Positions 33,147 to 42,088 of a stretch of DNA of 64,000 nt are shown piece after piece. The stretch lies in the NCBI RefSeq assembly GCF_023702125.1, contig NZ_CP098415.1:1674001-1738000 (forward strand), given 5' to 3'. The position numbers and the translations under genes were made by a program. Position 1 is the stretch's first letter. Every line of letters begins with the position of its first letter. The notes below the pieces were generated by a model that saw only the letters and a program-made list of their open reading frames with translations, was not told the DNA's origin and did no database searches. The stretch comes from Halorubrum hochsteinianum. Its GTDB lineage: Archaea > Halobacteriota > Halobacteria > Halobacteriales > Haloferacaceae.

Positions 33147-34223
33147 CTACGCGGTCGCGTTCCCGGACGGGTCGGTCTCGTTGCCCGACGGGTCAGTCGG
33201 CTCGGTCGGCGTCGTCCCGCCCGGCGGGACCGTCGCCCCCGGCGGGACCGCGCCGCCCGGACCGGCCGCCGGTCCGAACGACACGTCCGGGTTCGGTCCC
33301 GTCACGAGGAAGTCCGCGACGTTACCGATCAGGACGGCGTTGTCGGCGCGGCCGGCGTTCTCCGGTTCGAGGAAGCTCGAATCCCCGAGCACCGCGAGCG
33401 AGTCGCTTCGGACGGCGACGCCGTAGGAGCCGGCCTCGCGGGTCGTCGACAGCTGCGAGGTCTCCGCGGTGGCGAGCGCCGCCGACCCGTCGGCCGCGCC
33501 GACGGGCGCTGCGCCGCGGAGGACGACCTCCTCGACGCCCTCCGTCAGCGACCCCGGCCCGGTCGGCTCGACGAGGACGCTGAGGTAGTTCGCGTCGTTG
33601 TTCTCCATGTCGTACACGTAGCCCGCCTCGCCGTAGACGCCGAACGCGGAACCGAAGTCGGTGAGCGCGCCGGCGTTACCGGGGTCGCTCGCGACCAGCG
33701 TCCGGCCGCCGGCGTCGACGAACGACTCGACCGCGTCGGCGTCGGTCGCCGACAGCGCGCCGGGGCTCGTGGTGACGAACGCGTCCGCGTCCGAGAGCAG
33801 CGACGACAGCGGCTCGCCGCCCAAGGTCCCGCCGTAGAATCGGACCTCGTGGCCGTTCTCGACCAGCGCCGCGGTCAGCGGCGCGACGCCCCGCTGCGCG
33901 CCCCCGAGCGACCCGATGTCCGCCTCCGCGGGGGCGTCGCCGTCCTCGATTGGCAGGACCGGCGTGCCGCCGCCGACCCCGCCGGCCGCGCCGCCGAGGT
34001 GGACGACGACGGTGTTCGACGGCTCGCTGCTCTCCATCTCGACCTCGCCGCCCTCGCTGACGGTCTCCGGCTCGACCGCGTCCAGCTGCCAGTGATCGTC
34101 CGCGACGGCGTCGGTCTCGGGCGCGCCGCCGTCGAGGACGACGCCGCCGACGGCCGCGACGCCGACGATCACGAGGAACACCAGCGCGAACGCGCCGACC
34201 GCCGTTCGCAGGTCGACGCTCAT
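33147..34223 (-). CDS. DUF4350-domain membrane-anchored protein
   Basis: 358 residues starting MSVDLRTAVGAFALVFLVIV, with one N-terminal membrane helix. The outer part contains GVAPLTAALVENGHEVRFYG, ADAFVTTSPGALSATDADAV and VESFVDAGGRTLVASDPGN, the pattern of the DUF4350 domain, which is related to glutamine-amidotransferase-like folds used as binding domains. The C-terminus is Pro/Gly-rich with repeated PPGxTVPPGG and SGNxTDPSGN. It overlaps the SppA-like gene by 4 nt. Confidence 0.78.
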   Translation of the reverse strand: MSVDLRTAVGAFALVFLVIVGVAAVGGVVLDGGAPETDAVADDHWQLDAVEPETVSEGGEVEMESSEPSNTVVVHLGGAAGGVGGGTPVLPIEDGDAPAEADIGSLGGAQRGVAPLTAALVENGHEVRFYGGTLGGEPLSSLLSDADAFVTTSPGALSATDADAVESFVDAGGRTLVASDPGNAGALTDFGSAFGVYGEAGYVYDMENNDANYLSVLVEPTGPGSLTEGVEEVVLRGAAPVGAADGSAALATAETSQLSTTREAGSYGVAVRSDSLAVLGDSSFLEPENAGRADNAVLIGNVADFLVTGPNPDVSFGPAAGPGGAVPPGATVPPGGTTPTEPTDPSGNETDPSGNATA

Positions 34224-35401
34224 TCGCCGTCACCCCCGTTCGCCGCGGCCGCGTCGTCGGTCGTCGCGTTCCCGCCGCCACCGGTCGTCGCCTCCGCGTC
34301 CGCCGCGTCGCCGTCCGCGGGCAGCCGCCCGGTGTAGCTCGTCATGACGACGTCGTCGCCGACCGTCTCGTCCCACGCCGCCGGCGCGACCGCGAGGACC
34401 AGTCCGTCGCCGAGTTCGTCGTCCGAGGCGTCGGCGACCACGACGGTCCCGTCGTCGCGCTCCAGAAGCGAGAGGCCGCTCGGCACGGGGCTCTCCATTC
34501 GGCGAGTGTCGACCGCGTAGTCGCCGAGTCCGGCCTCGCTCGCGGCGTCGGCGACCGCGCCGTCAACGAAGCCGAACTCGTCGGCGAAGCCGTTCTCGAC
34601 CGCCTCGGTGCCGAGGTACGCGTCGGCGTGCGCGATCTCCTCGCGGTCGAGTTCGATCTCGTCGCCGCGCTGCTCGATCACGTTCTCTAGGAAGAGGTTC
34701 GCGAGCGTCTGTCGGCGCTCGCGCTGAGTGTCCGGGTCGCTCCCGCGTTTGTCCGGCCCGGTCCCCCCCGCGTTGGGTCCGCTCGGAGCCGGCGCGGTGC
34801 CGGCGACCCCGACGCTGCCGACCGCCTGCGCGGAGGGCGCGACGTAGATCCGGTCGGCTGGCGCGATCGCGAGGTACGCCCCCGACGCGCCGAGCGTGTC
34901 GACGGCGGCGTACACGGGCATCACCGACGCGGTGCGGTCGACCGCGGCGTACATCCGCTCGCTCTGCGCGGGCAGGCCGCCCCCGCTGTCGACTTCGAGG
35001 ACGACCGCCTCGATCGAGTCGTTCGTGCGGGCGTCACGGAGGTTGTCCTCGACGTGTTGGGCCGTCGCAGAGTCGATGCTGCCGTCGATTTCGACCACGG
35101 CGACCGTCCCGTCGGGGCCGGTCACGGCACCGTACACGCCGGGGGCGACGAGCAGCCCCGCGGCAACCGCGAGGATCGCAGCGACCCCGACCGCGTGGCG
35201 CGTCTCGATCCGGTCGAGCCCCGTCGCGCGCCCGCCGTCCGAGACCGGCCGTTCGGCGGTCGGCGGCGAGCGGTCGGCGGTCGACTGGGAGCGGCCGGCG
35301 GTCGACTGGGAGCGGCCGGCGGTCGACCGATCTCCCTTCGGTGTCGTCGCGTCGTCTGGCGATTCGGTTGGCGTTCTCGCCGACTCGTCGTCGGAACTCA
35401 T
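34220..35401 (-). CDS. sppA: S49-family membrane protease (signal peptide peptidase-like)
   Basis: 393 residues from the ATG at 35401 (MSSDDESARTPTESPDDATT). A disordered acidic N-terminus with a short STAGRSQ repeat leads to one membrane helix (AVGVAAILAVAAGLLVAPGV). The Ser nucleophile is S173 in TLGASGAYLAIAPADRIYV; the candidate general base is K218 in GPDKRGSD, about 45 residues later as in short archaeal/Gram-positive SppA. Helical segments and an oligomerisation region follow. It cleaves remnant signal peptides in the membrane. It is co-transcribed with the DUF4350 gene. Confidence 0.85.
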   Translation of the reverse strand: MSSDDESARTPTESPDDATTPKGDRSTAGRSQSTAGRSQSTADRSPPTAERPVSDGGRATGLDRIETRHAVGVAAILAVAAGLLVAPGVYGAVTGPDGTVAVVEIDGSIDSATAQHVEDNLRDARTNDSIEAVVLEVDSGGGLPAQSERMYAAVDRTASVMPVYAAVDTLGASGAYLAIAPADRIYVAPSAQAVGSVGVAGTAPAPSGPNAGGTGPDKRGSDPDTQRERRQTLANLFLENVIEQRGDEIELDREEIAHADAYLGTEAVENGFADEFGFVDGAVADAASEAGLGDYAVDTRRMESPVPSGLSLLERDDGTVVVADASDDELGDGLVLAVAPAAWDETVGDDVVMTSYTGRLPADGDAADAEATTGGGGNATTDDAAAANGGDGE

Positions 35402-35558
35402 CGATCCGTCCTCGTTCGGTGCCGCGGTCGCGGCGTCGTGTGTTGTCTCGTCGTCATCGTCATCGCGAAGTCGCACGCGCGTCGGTCGTCCGTCGATGCG
35501 TCTGCGTCCCCGCCGCGGTCGGTGGCCTCGGGACGATCGCCCCGGCCGTCGCCGTCGC

Positions 35559-36698
35559 TCACGCGTCGGCCACCCCGATCGGGTCGCCCACGTCCCCGCC
35601 GAACAGCGACGCGTGAGAGGCGAACAGGTCGCTCTCGGCGGCGGCGTCGACAATCACGGTCCGCCCGTGTCGGGTGACGGTCGCGTCCGAGAGCGAGGGC
35701 TCTCCCTCGCGGGCCGCGCGGGCTATCGCCTCCGCCGTCTCCCTGTCGAGACGGCTGGGGTCCGCGACCGCGCCGTACCGCAGCGCGACGCTCGGACCGT
35801 CCGAGCCGCCGTCGCCCTCCCCTCCCGCACCGCCGCTTCCGTTCTCGGGCTCCCCGTCGGTGAGCCGGAGCGACGCCCCGACCGCGCCCGACGCGTCGAC
35901 CGCGGTGCGGAGCTCCTCGGGGGCGTCGGCGAGCAGGTCCTGGAGGCGTCCGCGGGCGTCCGGGCCCAGGTCGACGCACACTGTCGCGTCGCCGCCGAGC
36001 AGCGACGGGAGCGGTCCGTAGGTCGCGCTCCCGTCGGATCCGCGCTCGCGATCGGCGTCGATCCCGGCGTCGCGCTGGGCCGCGGCGACCGCGGGCGTCG
36101 GGCCGTACGCGCCCACGATCTCGCCCGGCGCGACGGCGACTGCCGAGCCCACCGTCCGGGACCGGAACCGAGCGAACCCGGAGCCGTCGTCCGGCTCGCG
36201 GACCACGTCGGGGTCCGCGTCCAGTTCGGCGGCGAGCGCGGCCGCGTCCACGTCGCCGACGGCGACCGCGCACCCCTCCGGCCCCTCCCCGGTGAGCGCC
36301 GCGCCGCCGGTCGCCTGTCGCACGTCGCCGAGCGACGCGCTCTCGTACCGATCGAGGAGGCGTCGGACCCGGCCGCCGATCCCGCTCGGGAGCCCGGTCG
36401 CCGTCAGGACCGCCGGGTCGACCCGCCCGGTCACGACGGTGTCGACCGCGTTCGACGCGGCCGCGGCGGGGTCGTACGTTCCGGTGGCGACCGCAGAGCG
36501 CGGGCCGTCGCCTCCCGCGTCGGCGCGGTCGCTCGCCGTTTCCTCGTCCGCCGCGTCGACTCCGGACCCGGCCGACTCGACCGCGAGCGTCGGGTCGGGC
36601 GGCGGCTCGGCGGTCAGGGCGCTGATCGGTCCGCCGACTCCCAACCCAGTCGCCGCGAGCGCGGCTACGCGCTTCGCGAACGTCCGTTTGGAGGGCAT
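35559..36698 (-). CDS. Secreted/anchored haloarchaeal protein of unknown function
   Basis: 379 residues starting MPSKRTFAKRVAALAATGLG, with a KR-containing hydrophobic leader that could be a Sec or Tat signal. Two similar halves score low-complexity acidic sequence (AALAAELDADPDVVREPD, ATVCVDLGPDARGRLQDL). I recognise no family. A TATA-like tattatta about 30 nt upstream and an inverted repeat TCAGG-5-CCTGA (36703-36717) between it and the ATG suggest its own regulated promoter. The sppA gene starts 157 nt downstream on the same strand. Confidence 0.65.
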   Translation of the reverse strand: MPSKRTFAKRVAALAATGLGVGGPISALTAEPPPDPTLAVESAGSGVDAADEETASDRADAGGDGPRSAVATGTYDPAAAASNAVDTVVTGRVDPAVLTATGLPSGIGGRVRRLLDRYESASLGDVRQATGGAALTGEGPEGCAVAVGDVDAAALAAELDADPDVVREPDDGSGFARFRSRTVGSAVAVAPGEIVGAYGPTPAVAAAQRDAGIDADRERGSDGSATYGPLPSLLGGDATVCVDLGPDARGRLQDLLADAPEELRTAVDASGAVGASLRLTDGEPENGSGGAGGEGDGGSDGPSVALRYGAVADPSRLDRETAEAIARAAREGEPSLSDATVTRHGRTVIVDAAAESDLFASHASLFGGDVGDPIGVADA

Positions 36699-36833
36699 CG
36701 TTTCAGGTGAATCCTGACAAGTAATAATACTACCGGGTGGCGACGCCCGGTGGTCGCCCTCCCGGCATTCGGTTTCGCCGTCTCGGACGTGCCCCTCGAT
36801 CGGCGGGTGCGTCGACGTCGTCGACTGCGTCTC

Positions 36834-37301
36834 TCAGCCGTCGAGCGCGTCGATGTCGTCGAGTATCTCGACGGCGTGGTCCTCGGGCGAGACGCCCTCG
36901 TAGGCCAAGACGACGGTCCCCGTCTCGTCGAGCACGTACGTGTTCCGGAACACGCCGTCGAAGGTGTTCCCGAACATCGACTTCTCGCCGTAGGAGTCGT
37001 ACGCGCTCGCGACCGCGCCGTCGGGGTCCGAGAGGAGCGTGAAGGGGAGGTCGTACTCCGCGGCGAACGGTTCGAGGTCCTCGACGGGGTCGTCGCTGAT
37101 CCCGACGACGGCGACGTCCCTGTCCTCGAACGCGTCCCACTCGTCGCGGAAGGCGCACGCCTCGGCGGTACAGCCCGGCGTGTCGGCGCGCGGGTAGAAG
37201 TACACCACCGTGTGGCTCGCGGCGGTCGGGTCGACGGTGACCGTCTCGCCGCGGTGGTCCGTGAGCGTGATCTCGGGCGCGGAGTCGCCGGATTCGAGCA
37301 T
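36834..37301 (-). CDS. bcp: Thiol peroxidase of the Bcp/PrxQ group
   Basis: 155 residues starting MLESGDSAPEITLTDHRGET. The peroxidatic cysteine C44 is in ADTPGCTAEACAFRDEWD, and C49 five residues later is the resolving Cys typical of PrxQ/Bcp. The fold-defining YFYPRADTPGC and the SDPDGAVASAYDSYGEKSMF segment are present. It reduces H2O2 and organic peroxides using thioredoxin. It is a single gene with normal length. Confidence 0.95.
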   Translation of the reverse strand: MLESGDSAPEITLTDHRGETVTVDPTAASHTVVYFYPRADTPGCTAEACAFRDEWDAFEDRDVAVVGISDDPVEDLEPFAAEYDLPFTLLSDPDGAVASAYDSYGEKSMFGNTFDGVFRNTYVLDETGTVVLAYEGVSPEDHAVEILDDIDALDG

Positions 37302-37375
37302 ACGGATCGGCTCTTCTCAAACGGGTTAGTGGATTCGGTCCATTTTTACCGACTACTCGCAACCTACCGGTATCG

Positions 37376-39427
37376 ATGGCGTGGCAACCGACGCCGTACA
37401 CGGTCCCGCTGCTCGTCGCGGCGGTCGCGTCCTTCGCGTTCACCGTGTACGCGGTCGCCAACCGCTCTCGCGGCGGTCACGCCCTCCTGTGGAGCTTCGT
37501 CGGCGTCGCGGGCACCGCCGGCGTCTGGTCGCTCGCGTACGCGGCACAGCTGTCGGCGACCTCGCTCCCGACCACGCTGTTCCTCAACCGCTTCGTCTGG
37601 CTCGGCACCGCCGGGCTGGCTGTCGCGTGGCCGGCGTTCGTCCTCTCGTACGTCGACAGGACGGCGTGGCTCGGTCGCCGCCGCTTCGCGCTCTTCTGGA
37701 TCGTCCCCGTCGCCGCCGTCGCCGCGGTCTGGACCGTCGGCGTCGACCCGCTGTTCTACGCCGATCCGTCGCTCGTCGACGCCGGCGGCTACCGCGTCCT
37801 CGACTACGATCCGACGCCCGCGCTGCTCGGGTTCGTCGGCTACACCTACGCGGTCAACCTGTTCACCTTCGCCGTCCTCGGCTACGCCGCCGCCGCCCGC
37901 GACGGCGTGTTCCGCCGGCAGGCCAGCGCCCTCTTCGTCGCCGGCGTCGCGCCGCTGGCGCTCGGCGCGGCCGGCATCGCCGGTATGATCGGCCCGGAGA
38001 CCGGCCTCGTCGACTTCACTCCCGTCGCGTTCAGCGGGACCTCCGCGCTCCTTGCGTGGGTCGTGTTCCGGTACCGGCTGCTCGACGTCTCGCCCATCGC
38101 CCGCGACGCGGTGTTCGCGAACCTCTCCGACGGCGTCATCGTCTGCGACGCCGACGGCCGCGTGGTCGACCGCAACGACCCCGCCCGGTCGCTGTTCCCC
38201 AACGCCGAACTCGGCGTCCACGCCGAGGAGGCGTTCGACGACGTGCCCTCGGTCGCCGAGGCCGTCGCTGACGGGACCGCCGACGAGGAGTTCCGCGTGA
38301 CGGTCCACGGGAGCGGCGCGCCGCGGTTCCTGACCGTCGACGTCCACGGCATCACCGCCCCGGGAACGGCCCGCAGCGGGACCGTCCTCCTGTTCCGCGA
38401 CGTCACCGAGCGGGAGACGCTCCAGCGGCGCTACCGCGCGCTCATCGAGAAGTCGCCGAACGTGATCGCCGTCTGCGGCGACGACGGACTGGTCCGGTAC
38501 GTGAGCCCGTCGATAGCGCGCCTGCTCGGCCACGAGGCGAACGAAGTCGAGGGCCGGCCGGTCATCGACCTGGTCCACCCCGAGGACCAGCGGGAGGCGC
38601 AGGAGGCGTTCGAGCGCGCCTTCGACAGCGACGAGCCGGTGTCGCTCTCACACCGGATCGCCTGCGCGGACGGCAGTTGGCGGCAGTTCGAGACGGTGAT
38701 CGAGCGGCTGTTCGAGGACGCGGGCGAGGTCGTCATCACCGCCACCGACGTCACCGAGGCCCGGCGGTACGAACAGCGCCTCCAGGTCCTCAACCGCGTC
38801 CTGCGGCACGACCTGAAGAACGACACCAACGTTATCGGCGGATACGCGGACCTGCTCCGGGACCACGTCGACGAGGAGGGCGACCCGTACCTCGACGTCA
38901 TCGACCGGAAGGTGAAGACGCTGACCCACCTCAGCGATCAGGCCCGCGAGATCGACGTCGCGCTCCACAGCGACGCGGGCCGGAGCGAGATCGACCTGTC
39001 CGCGCTCGTCGACCGGCTCTGCGACTCGCTGGAGTCGTCGTTCCCCCACGCCACGGTGACGGTCTCCGTCCCGGAGTCGGCAGTCGTCTCCGCCGACGAG
39101 CTCTTAGAGTCCGCGGTCCGCAACGTCCTGGAGAACGCCGTCGTCCACAACGACCGCGACGACCCGCACGTTGAGGCGACCGTCGTCGCCGACGGCGACC
39201 GGTTCCGGGTCGACGTGGCCGACGACGGCCCGGGAATCCCGCCCATCGAGCGGGCCGTGTTCTCGGAGGCCCGGGAGACGGCGCTCGAACACGCGAGCGG
39301 GCTCGGGCTCTGGCTCGTCCACTGGATCGTCACGGAGTCGGGCGGAGACCTCGAGATCGACACCCGGGAGCCGACCGGCACGGTGGTGCGGATGTGGCTC
39401 CCGCGAGCGGCCGAGAGAGGCGACTGA
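37376..39427 (+). CDS. Sensor histidine kinase with 7TM N-terminal domain and two PAS domains
   Basis: 683 residues starting MAWQPTPYTVPLLVAAVASF. Seven hydrophobic segments span residues 1-215 (7TM sensor type of haloarchaeal kinases). Two PAS domains follow at about 236-350 (ANLSDGVIVCDADGRVVDRN) and 355-470 (KSPNVIAVCGDDGLVRYVSP). The phospho-acceptor is H478 in VLRHDLKND. The HATPase domain has NVLENAVVHND, VADDGPGIPP and SGLGLWLVHWI. A TATA-like catttttacc lies 26-35 nt upstream. There is no response regulator in the neighbourhood, as is common for such orphan kinases. The signal is unknown. Confidence 0.93.
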   Translation: MAWQPTPYTVPLLVAAVASFAFTVYAVANRSRGGHALLWSFVGVAGTAGVWSLAYAAQLSATSLPTTLFLNRFVWLGTAGLAVAWPAFVLSYVDRTAWLGRRRFALFWIVPVAAVAAVWTVGVDPLFYADPSLVDAGGYRVLDYDPTPALLGFVGYTYAVNLFTFAVLGYAAAARDGVFRRQASALFVAGVAPLALGAAGIAGMIGPETGLVDFTPVAFSGTSALLAWVVFRYRLLDVSPIARDAVFANLSDGVIVCDADGRVVDRNDPARSLFPNAELGVHAEEAFDDVPSVAEAVADGTADEEFRVTVHGSGAPRFLTVDVHGITAPGTARSGTVLLFRDVTERETLQRRYRALIEKSPNVIAVCGDDGLVRYVSPSIARLLGHEANEVEGRPVIDLVHPEDQREAQEAFERAFDSDEPVSLSHRIACADGSWRQFETVIERLFEDAGEVVITATDVTEARRYEQRLQVLNRVLRHDLKNDTNVIGGYADLLRDHVDEEGDPYLDVIDRKVKTLTHLSDQAREIDVALHSDAGRSEIDLSALVDRLCDSLESSFPHATVTVSVPESAVVSADELLESAVRNVLENAVVHNDRDDPHVEATVVADGDRFRVDVADDGPGIPPIERAVFSEARETALEHASGLGLWLVHWIVTESGGDLEIDTREPTGTVVRMWLPRAAERGD

Positions 39428-39436
39428 CCGCACCTC

Positions 39437-39507
39437 CACCTCGACGCGGACGACTGATAGCTACACCTCGACGCGGACGACTGATAGCTACACCTCGACG
39501 CGGACGA
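39437..39507. repeat. 27-bp tandem repeat, about 2.6 units, at the CGCGG gene's 3' end
   Basis: The unit cacctcgacgcggacgactg plus atagcta is repeated at 39437-39463 and 39464-39490 and begins again at 39491. The last copy holds the final codons (VRVEV) and stop of the CGCGG gene on the minus strand. The other two copies are therefore duplications of that coding end, placed between two convergent genes. Confidence 0.9.
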
Positions 39508-39811
39508 CGTGGCCGCCGCAGCCGCACTGCTCGACGTACTCCGCGTCGACATCGTCGCCGAACGCCGACTCCAGCGCCTCGAAGAGGTACTCCTCCGGGT
39601 GGCCGTGGTCGCCGTGCGTGACGAGGTTGACGTGGTTGCCGGCGGTCGTGTGCTCGACCGCCTCGATCGCCTGCCGGACGAGCAGGTCGCGGTCCTCGGC
39701 GTGTTCCGGGCCTTCGAGGTTCGCGGACCACGAGTTCTCGTGGACGTGATCCGTCACCGGGTCCGCGCCGTGGTCGTGTTCGTGATCGTGTCCTGATGGT
39801 GTGTTCGACAT
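39488..39811 (-). CDS. CGCGG-family putative RiPP precursor
   Basis: 107 residues from the ATG at 39811 (MSNTPSGHDHEHDHGADPVT). A His/Asp-rich leader precedes ENSWSANLEGPEHAEDRDLL and HVNLVTHGDHGHPEEYLFEA. The C-terminus carries EQCGCGGHVVRVEV, the CGCGG motif that names a haloarchaeal family proposed to be modified by a radical SAM enzyme. No radical SAM gene is in this window. The start at 39811 is chosen because the family-like sequence begins there. Function is predicted, not demonstrated. Confidence 0.85.
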   Translation of the reverse strand: MSNTPSGHDHEHDHGADPVTDHVHENSWSANLEGPEHAEDRDLLVRQAIEAVEHTTAGNHVNLVTHGDHGHPEEYLFEALESAFGDDVDAEYVEQCGCGGHVVRVEV

Positions 39812-39936
39812 ACCGGTCGGTACGCCCCCCGGCCCCGTACGTCTTCGAGCGAACATGTTCGAGCGAACGCGCCCGAGCGGACTCCCCGAACGTCTTCGGG
39901 GGGAACGATACCGTCCGGGGACGCGTCGATCGACCC

Positions 39937-40173
39937 ATGAGCGCCGACCCATTCGACGACGCGGACGAGCACTTGGACGCCCGCGAGATCGACGGCGAAC
40001 CGTTCGGCGACATCATGGCCGCGCTCGACGGGCTCGATGACGGGGAGTCGCTCTGTCTGGTGAACAGCTTCGAGCCGGTCCCGCTGTACGACGTGCTGGC
40101 CGAGCGGGGGTTCACCCACGAGACGGCGAACCCGACCGAAGACGAGTGGTACGTCGAGATCACGCCCGCCTGA
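39937..40173 (+). CDS. DUF2249-domain protein
   Basis: 78 residues starting MSADPFDDADEHLDAREIDG. The segment FGDIMAALDGLDDGESLCLV then NSFEPVPLYDVLAERGFTHE and DEWYVEITP is the compact DUF2249 fold (TusA-like). Such small domains are often linked to sulfur or metal metabolism, but no catalytic Cys-Pro motif is present here. It is divergent from the CGCGG gene, 125 nt away, and upstream of map. Confidence 0.85.
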   Translation: MSADPFDDADEHLDAREIDGEPFGDIMAALDGLDDGESLCLVNSFEPVPLYDVLAERGFTHETANPTEDEWYVEITPA

Positions 40174-40276
40174 GCGGAGGCGGCTCGGTCCCTCCCGACC
40201 GTCCTCGGGCCCCTCGACTCGACCCCGCCGACCGCCCTCCGCAACCTCTTTGCGCGCGGTCGCCGAACCCGGACCC

Positions 40277-41185
40277 ATGAGTCACGGATCCCTCGACGCG
40301 GACGCGGTCGAGAGCTACCGCGAGGCCGGCGCGGTGCTGGTAGAAGCGATGAACGAGGCCCGCGAGATGGTCGAGCCGGGCCGAACCCACCTCGAAGTGG
40401 CCGAGTGGACGGAGGACTTCGTCCGCGAGCAGGGTGCGGGCCTCGCGTTCCCGGTGAACATCAGCGTCGACCCCGAGGCGTCGCACGCGACGCCGAGCCG
40501 CGACGACGAGACGGAGTTCGGCGAGGAGATGGTGTGCCTCGACGTGGGGGTCCACGTCGACGGGTACATCGCCGACGCGGCGGTGACGGTCGACCACAGC
40601 GGGACCCCCGAACTCGTCGAGGCCGCGGAGATGGCGCTGGAAGCCGCGCTCGACGAGGCCGGACCCGGCGTCGAGGTCGGCGTCGTCGGGAAAGCGATCG
40701 AGGACGTGATCCGCGGGTACGGCTACACGCCCGTCCTCAACCTCTCCGGCCACGGCGTCCAGCGGTACGACGCCCACACCGGACCGACGGTGCCGAACCG
40801 CGGCGTCGACCGCTCGGTCGAACTTGAGCCGGGGCAGGCGGTCGCGATCGAGCCGTTCGCCACCGACGGCCGCGGGAAGGTCGGCGAGGGGACCGACGAG
40901 GAGATCTTCGAACAGCAGGGCTCGGCGAGCGTGCGCGACCGGCGCGCCCGGCAGGCGCTCGACGAGATCGAGGCGTTCGACGACCTCCCCTTCGCCGCCC
41001 GCTGGCTGGAGTCGGACCGCGCCGAGATGTCGCTCCGCCGCCTGAAGCAGGCGAACGCGATCAAGGGCTACCCCGTGCTGAAGGAGGACGACGACGCCTT
41101 AGTCAGTCAGGCGGAACACACCCTCCTGATAACCGAGGACGGCGTCGAGGTGACGACCGCGGGGATCCACGGCTTCGACGACTGA
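40277..41185 (+). CDS. map: Methionine aminopeptidase, type II
   Basis: 302 residues from the ATG at 40277 (MSHGSLDADAVESYREAGAV). Metal ligands of the pita-bread fold are seen in CLDVGVHVDGYIADAAVTVD (two Asp), LSGHGVQRYDAHTGPTVPN (His), VAIEPFATDG (Glu) and SQAEHTLLITEDG (Glu). The type II insertion of about 60 residues is present. It removes the N-terminal Met from new proteins. The HIT gene overlaps its stop by one base, forming a tight operon. Confidence 0.96.
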   Translation: MSHGSLDADAVESYREAGAVLVEAMNEAREMVEPGRTHLEVAEWTEDFVREQGAGLAFPVNISVDPEASHATPSRDDETEFGEEMVCLDVGVHVDGYIADAAVTVDHSGTPELVEAAEMALEAALDEAGPGVEVGVVGKAIEDVIRGYGYTPVLNLSGHGVQRYDAHTGPTVPNRGVDRSVELEPGQAVAIEPFATDGRGKVGEGTDEEIFEQQGSASVRDRRARQALDEIEAFDDLPFAARWLESDRAEMSLRRLKQANAIKGYPVLKEDDDALVSQAEHTLLITEDGVEVTTAGIHGFDD

Positions 41186-41736
41186 TGGACCGGATCTTCG
41201 CGCCGTGGCGGATCGAGTGGGTCGAGCGCGACGCCGACCCGATCGACGGCTGCCCGTTCTGCGTGCTACCGGAGCGCGAGGACGCCCGCGAGGCCCGGAT
41301 CGTCGCCCGCACCGAGCGCAACTACGTCCTACTAAACAACGCGCCGTACAACCCCGGCCACGCGATGGTGATCCCGGACGAGCACGTGGAGGACCCGACC
41401 GACCTCGACGACGCGACCCTGCTCGATCACGCGAGGCTGAAGGCGGCGACGCTCGCGGCGCTGCGCCGCGACCTCGACCCCGACGGCGTCAACACCGGGC
41501 AGAACCTCGGCGGCGACGCCGCGGGCGGCTCGATCGACCACCTCCACACCCACGTCGTCCCGCGGTGGAGCGGCGACACGAACTTCATGCCCGTCACCGG
41601 CGACACGAAGGTGATCGTGGAGGCGATAGAGCGCACCTACGACCACCTCCACGCCGGGTTCGCGGCCGACGAGAACGCGGTCGATCCGGGCGACGCCGAG
41701 GGGGGCGACGCCGTCGAACTCGACTTCGGCGTCTGA
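41185..41736 (+). CDS. HIT-family hydrolase
   Basis: 183 residues starting MDRIFAPWRIEWVERDADPI. The histidine triad HLHTHVVPRW at about residues 118-127 and an N-terminal CPFCVLPER zinc-type motif are those of the Fhit/AP4A-hydrolase-like HIT branch. The segment ERNYVLLNNAPYNPGHAMVI is also diagnostic. It hydrolyses nucleotide phosphoanhydrides. It is coupled to map (TGATG, one-base overlap). Confidence 0.94.
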   Translation: MDRIFAPWRIEWVERDADPIDGCPFCVLPEREDAREARIVARTERNYVLLNNAPYNPGHAMVIPDEHVEDPTDLDDATLLDHARLKAATLAALRRDLDPDGVNTGQNLGGDAAGGSIDHLHTHVVPRWSGDTNFMPVTGDTKVIVEAIERTYDHLHAGFAADENAVDPGDAEGGDAVELDFGV

Positions 41737-41770
41737 GGCGGCGGTGTCGATTACTTACAAACAAACGGAG

Positions 41771-42025
41771 CGGTGGCGCGTGCCTGTGAGCGGCCGCCCT
41801 CGGCGGCCGCGAGTCAGCACGCGCGAGGGAGTTGCGGTCGCCGGAGCAACGCGGAGGCGACCGCAACGAGGCTGGGGAGGCCTGAGGTGCGGTGCTGTGC
41901 GGGGTGGGACTCAAAGGGGCAGTCGCGAGGACGGCGCAGGTGACGCAAGGACCGCAAAGAGCGAGCAGCGCGAGCGACTGAGGACCGCAGCAAACGTGCG
42001 CCGTCCTCGCGACTGGGGCTTTGTC
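41771..42025 (+). repeat. Structured intergenic repeat, copy C (three hairpins)
   Basis: P1 spans 41776-41824: outer arms GCGCGTGC/GCACGCGC and inner arms GCGGCCGCC/GGCGGCCGC. P2 pairs GTTGCGGTCGCC (41831-41842) with GGCGACCGCAAC (41856-41867). P3 pairs 41920-41938 with 41997-42015 over 19 perfect base pairs, CAGTCGCGAGGACGGCGCA with its complement. The linker gaggctggggaggcctgagg and ggactcaaaggggcag and the tail ctggggctttgtcgg are conserved. It lies between the convergent HIT and tupC-like genes; the rest of this 350-nt gap holds no gene. A TATA-like ttacttacaaac at 41751-41762 precedes it. Confidence 0.88.
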
Positions 42026-42088
42026 GGTGTTCGCCGCCGATCTTCGATTGTCAGATTCGACCGGTCTCCCAACCCCTCGCAACCCGAG

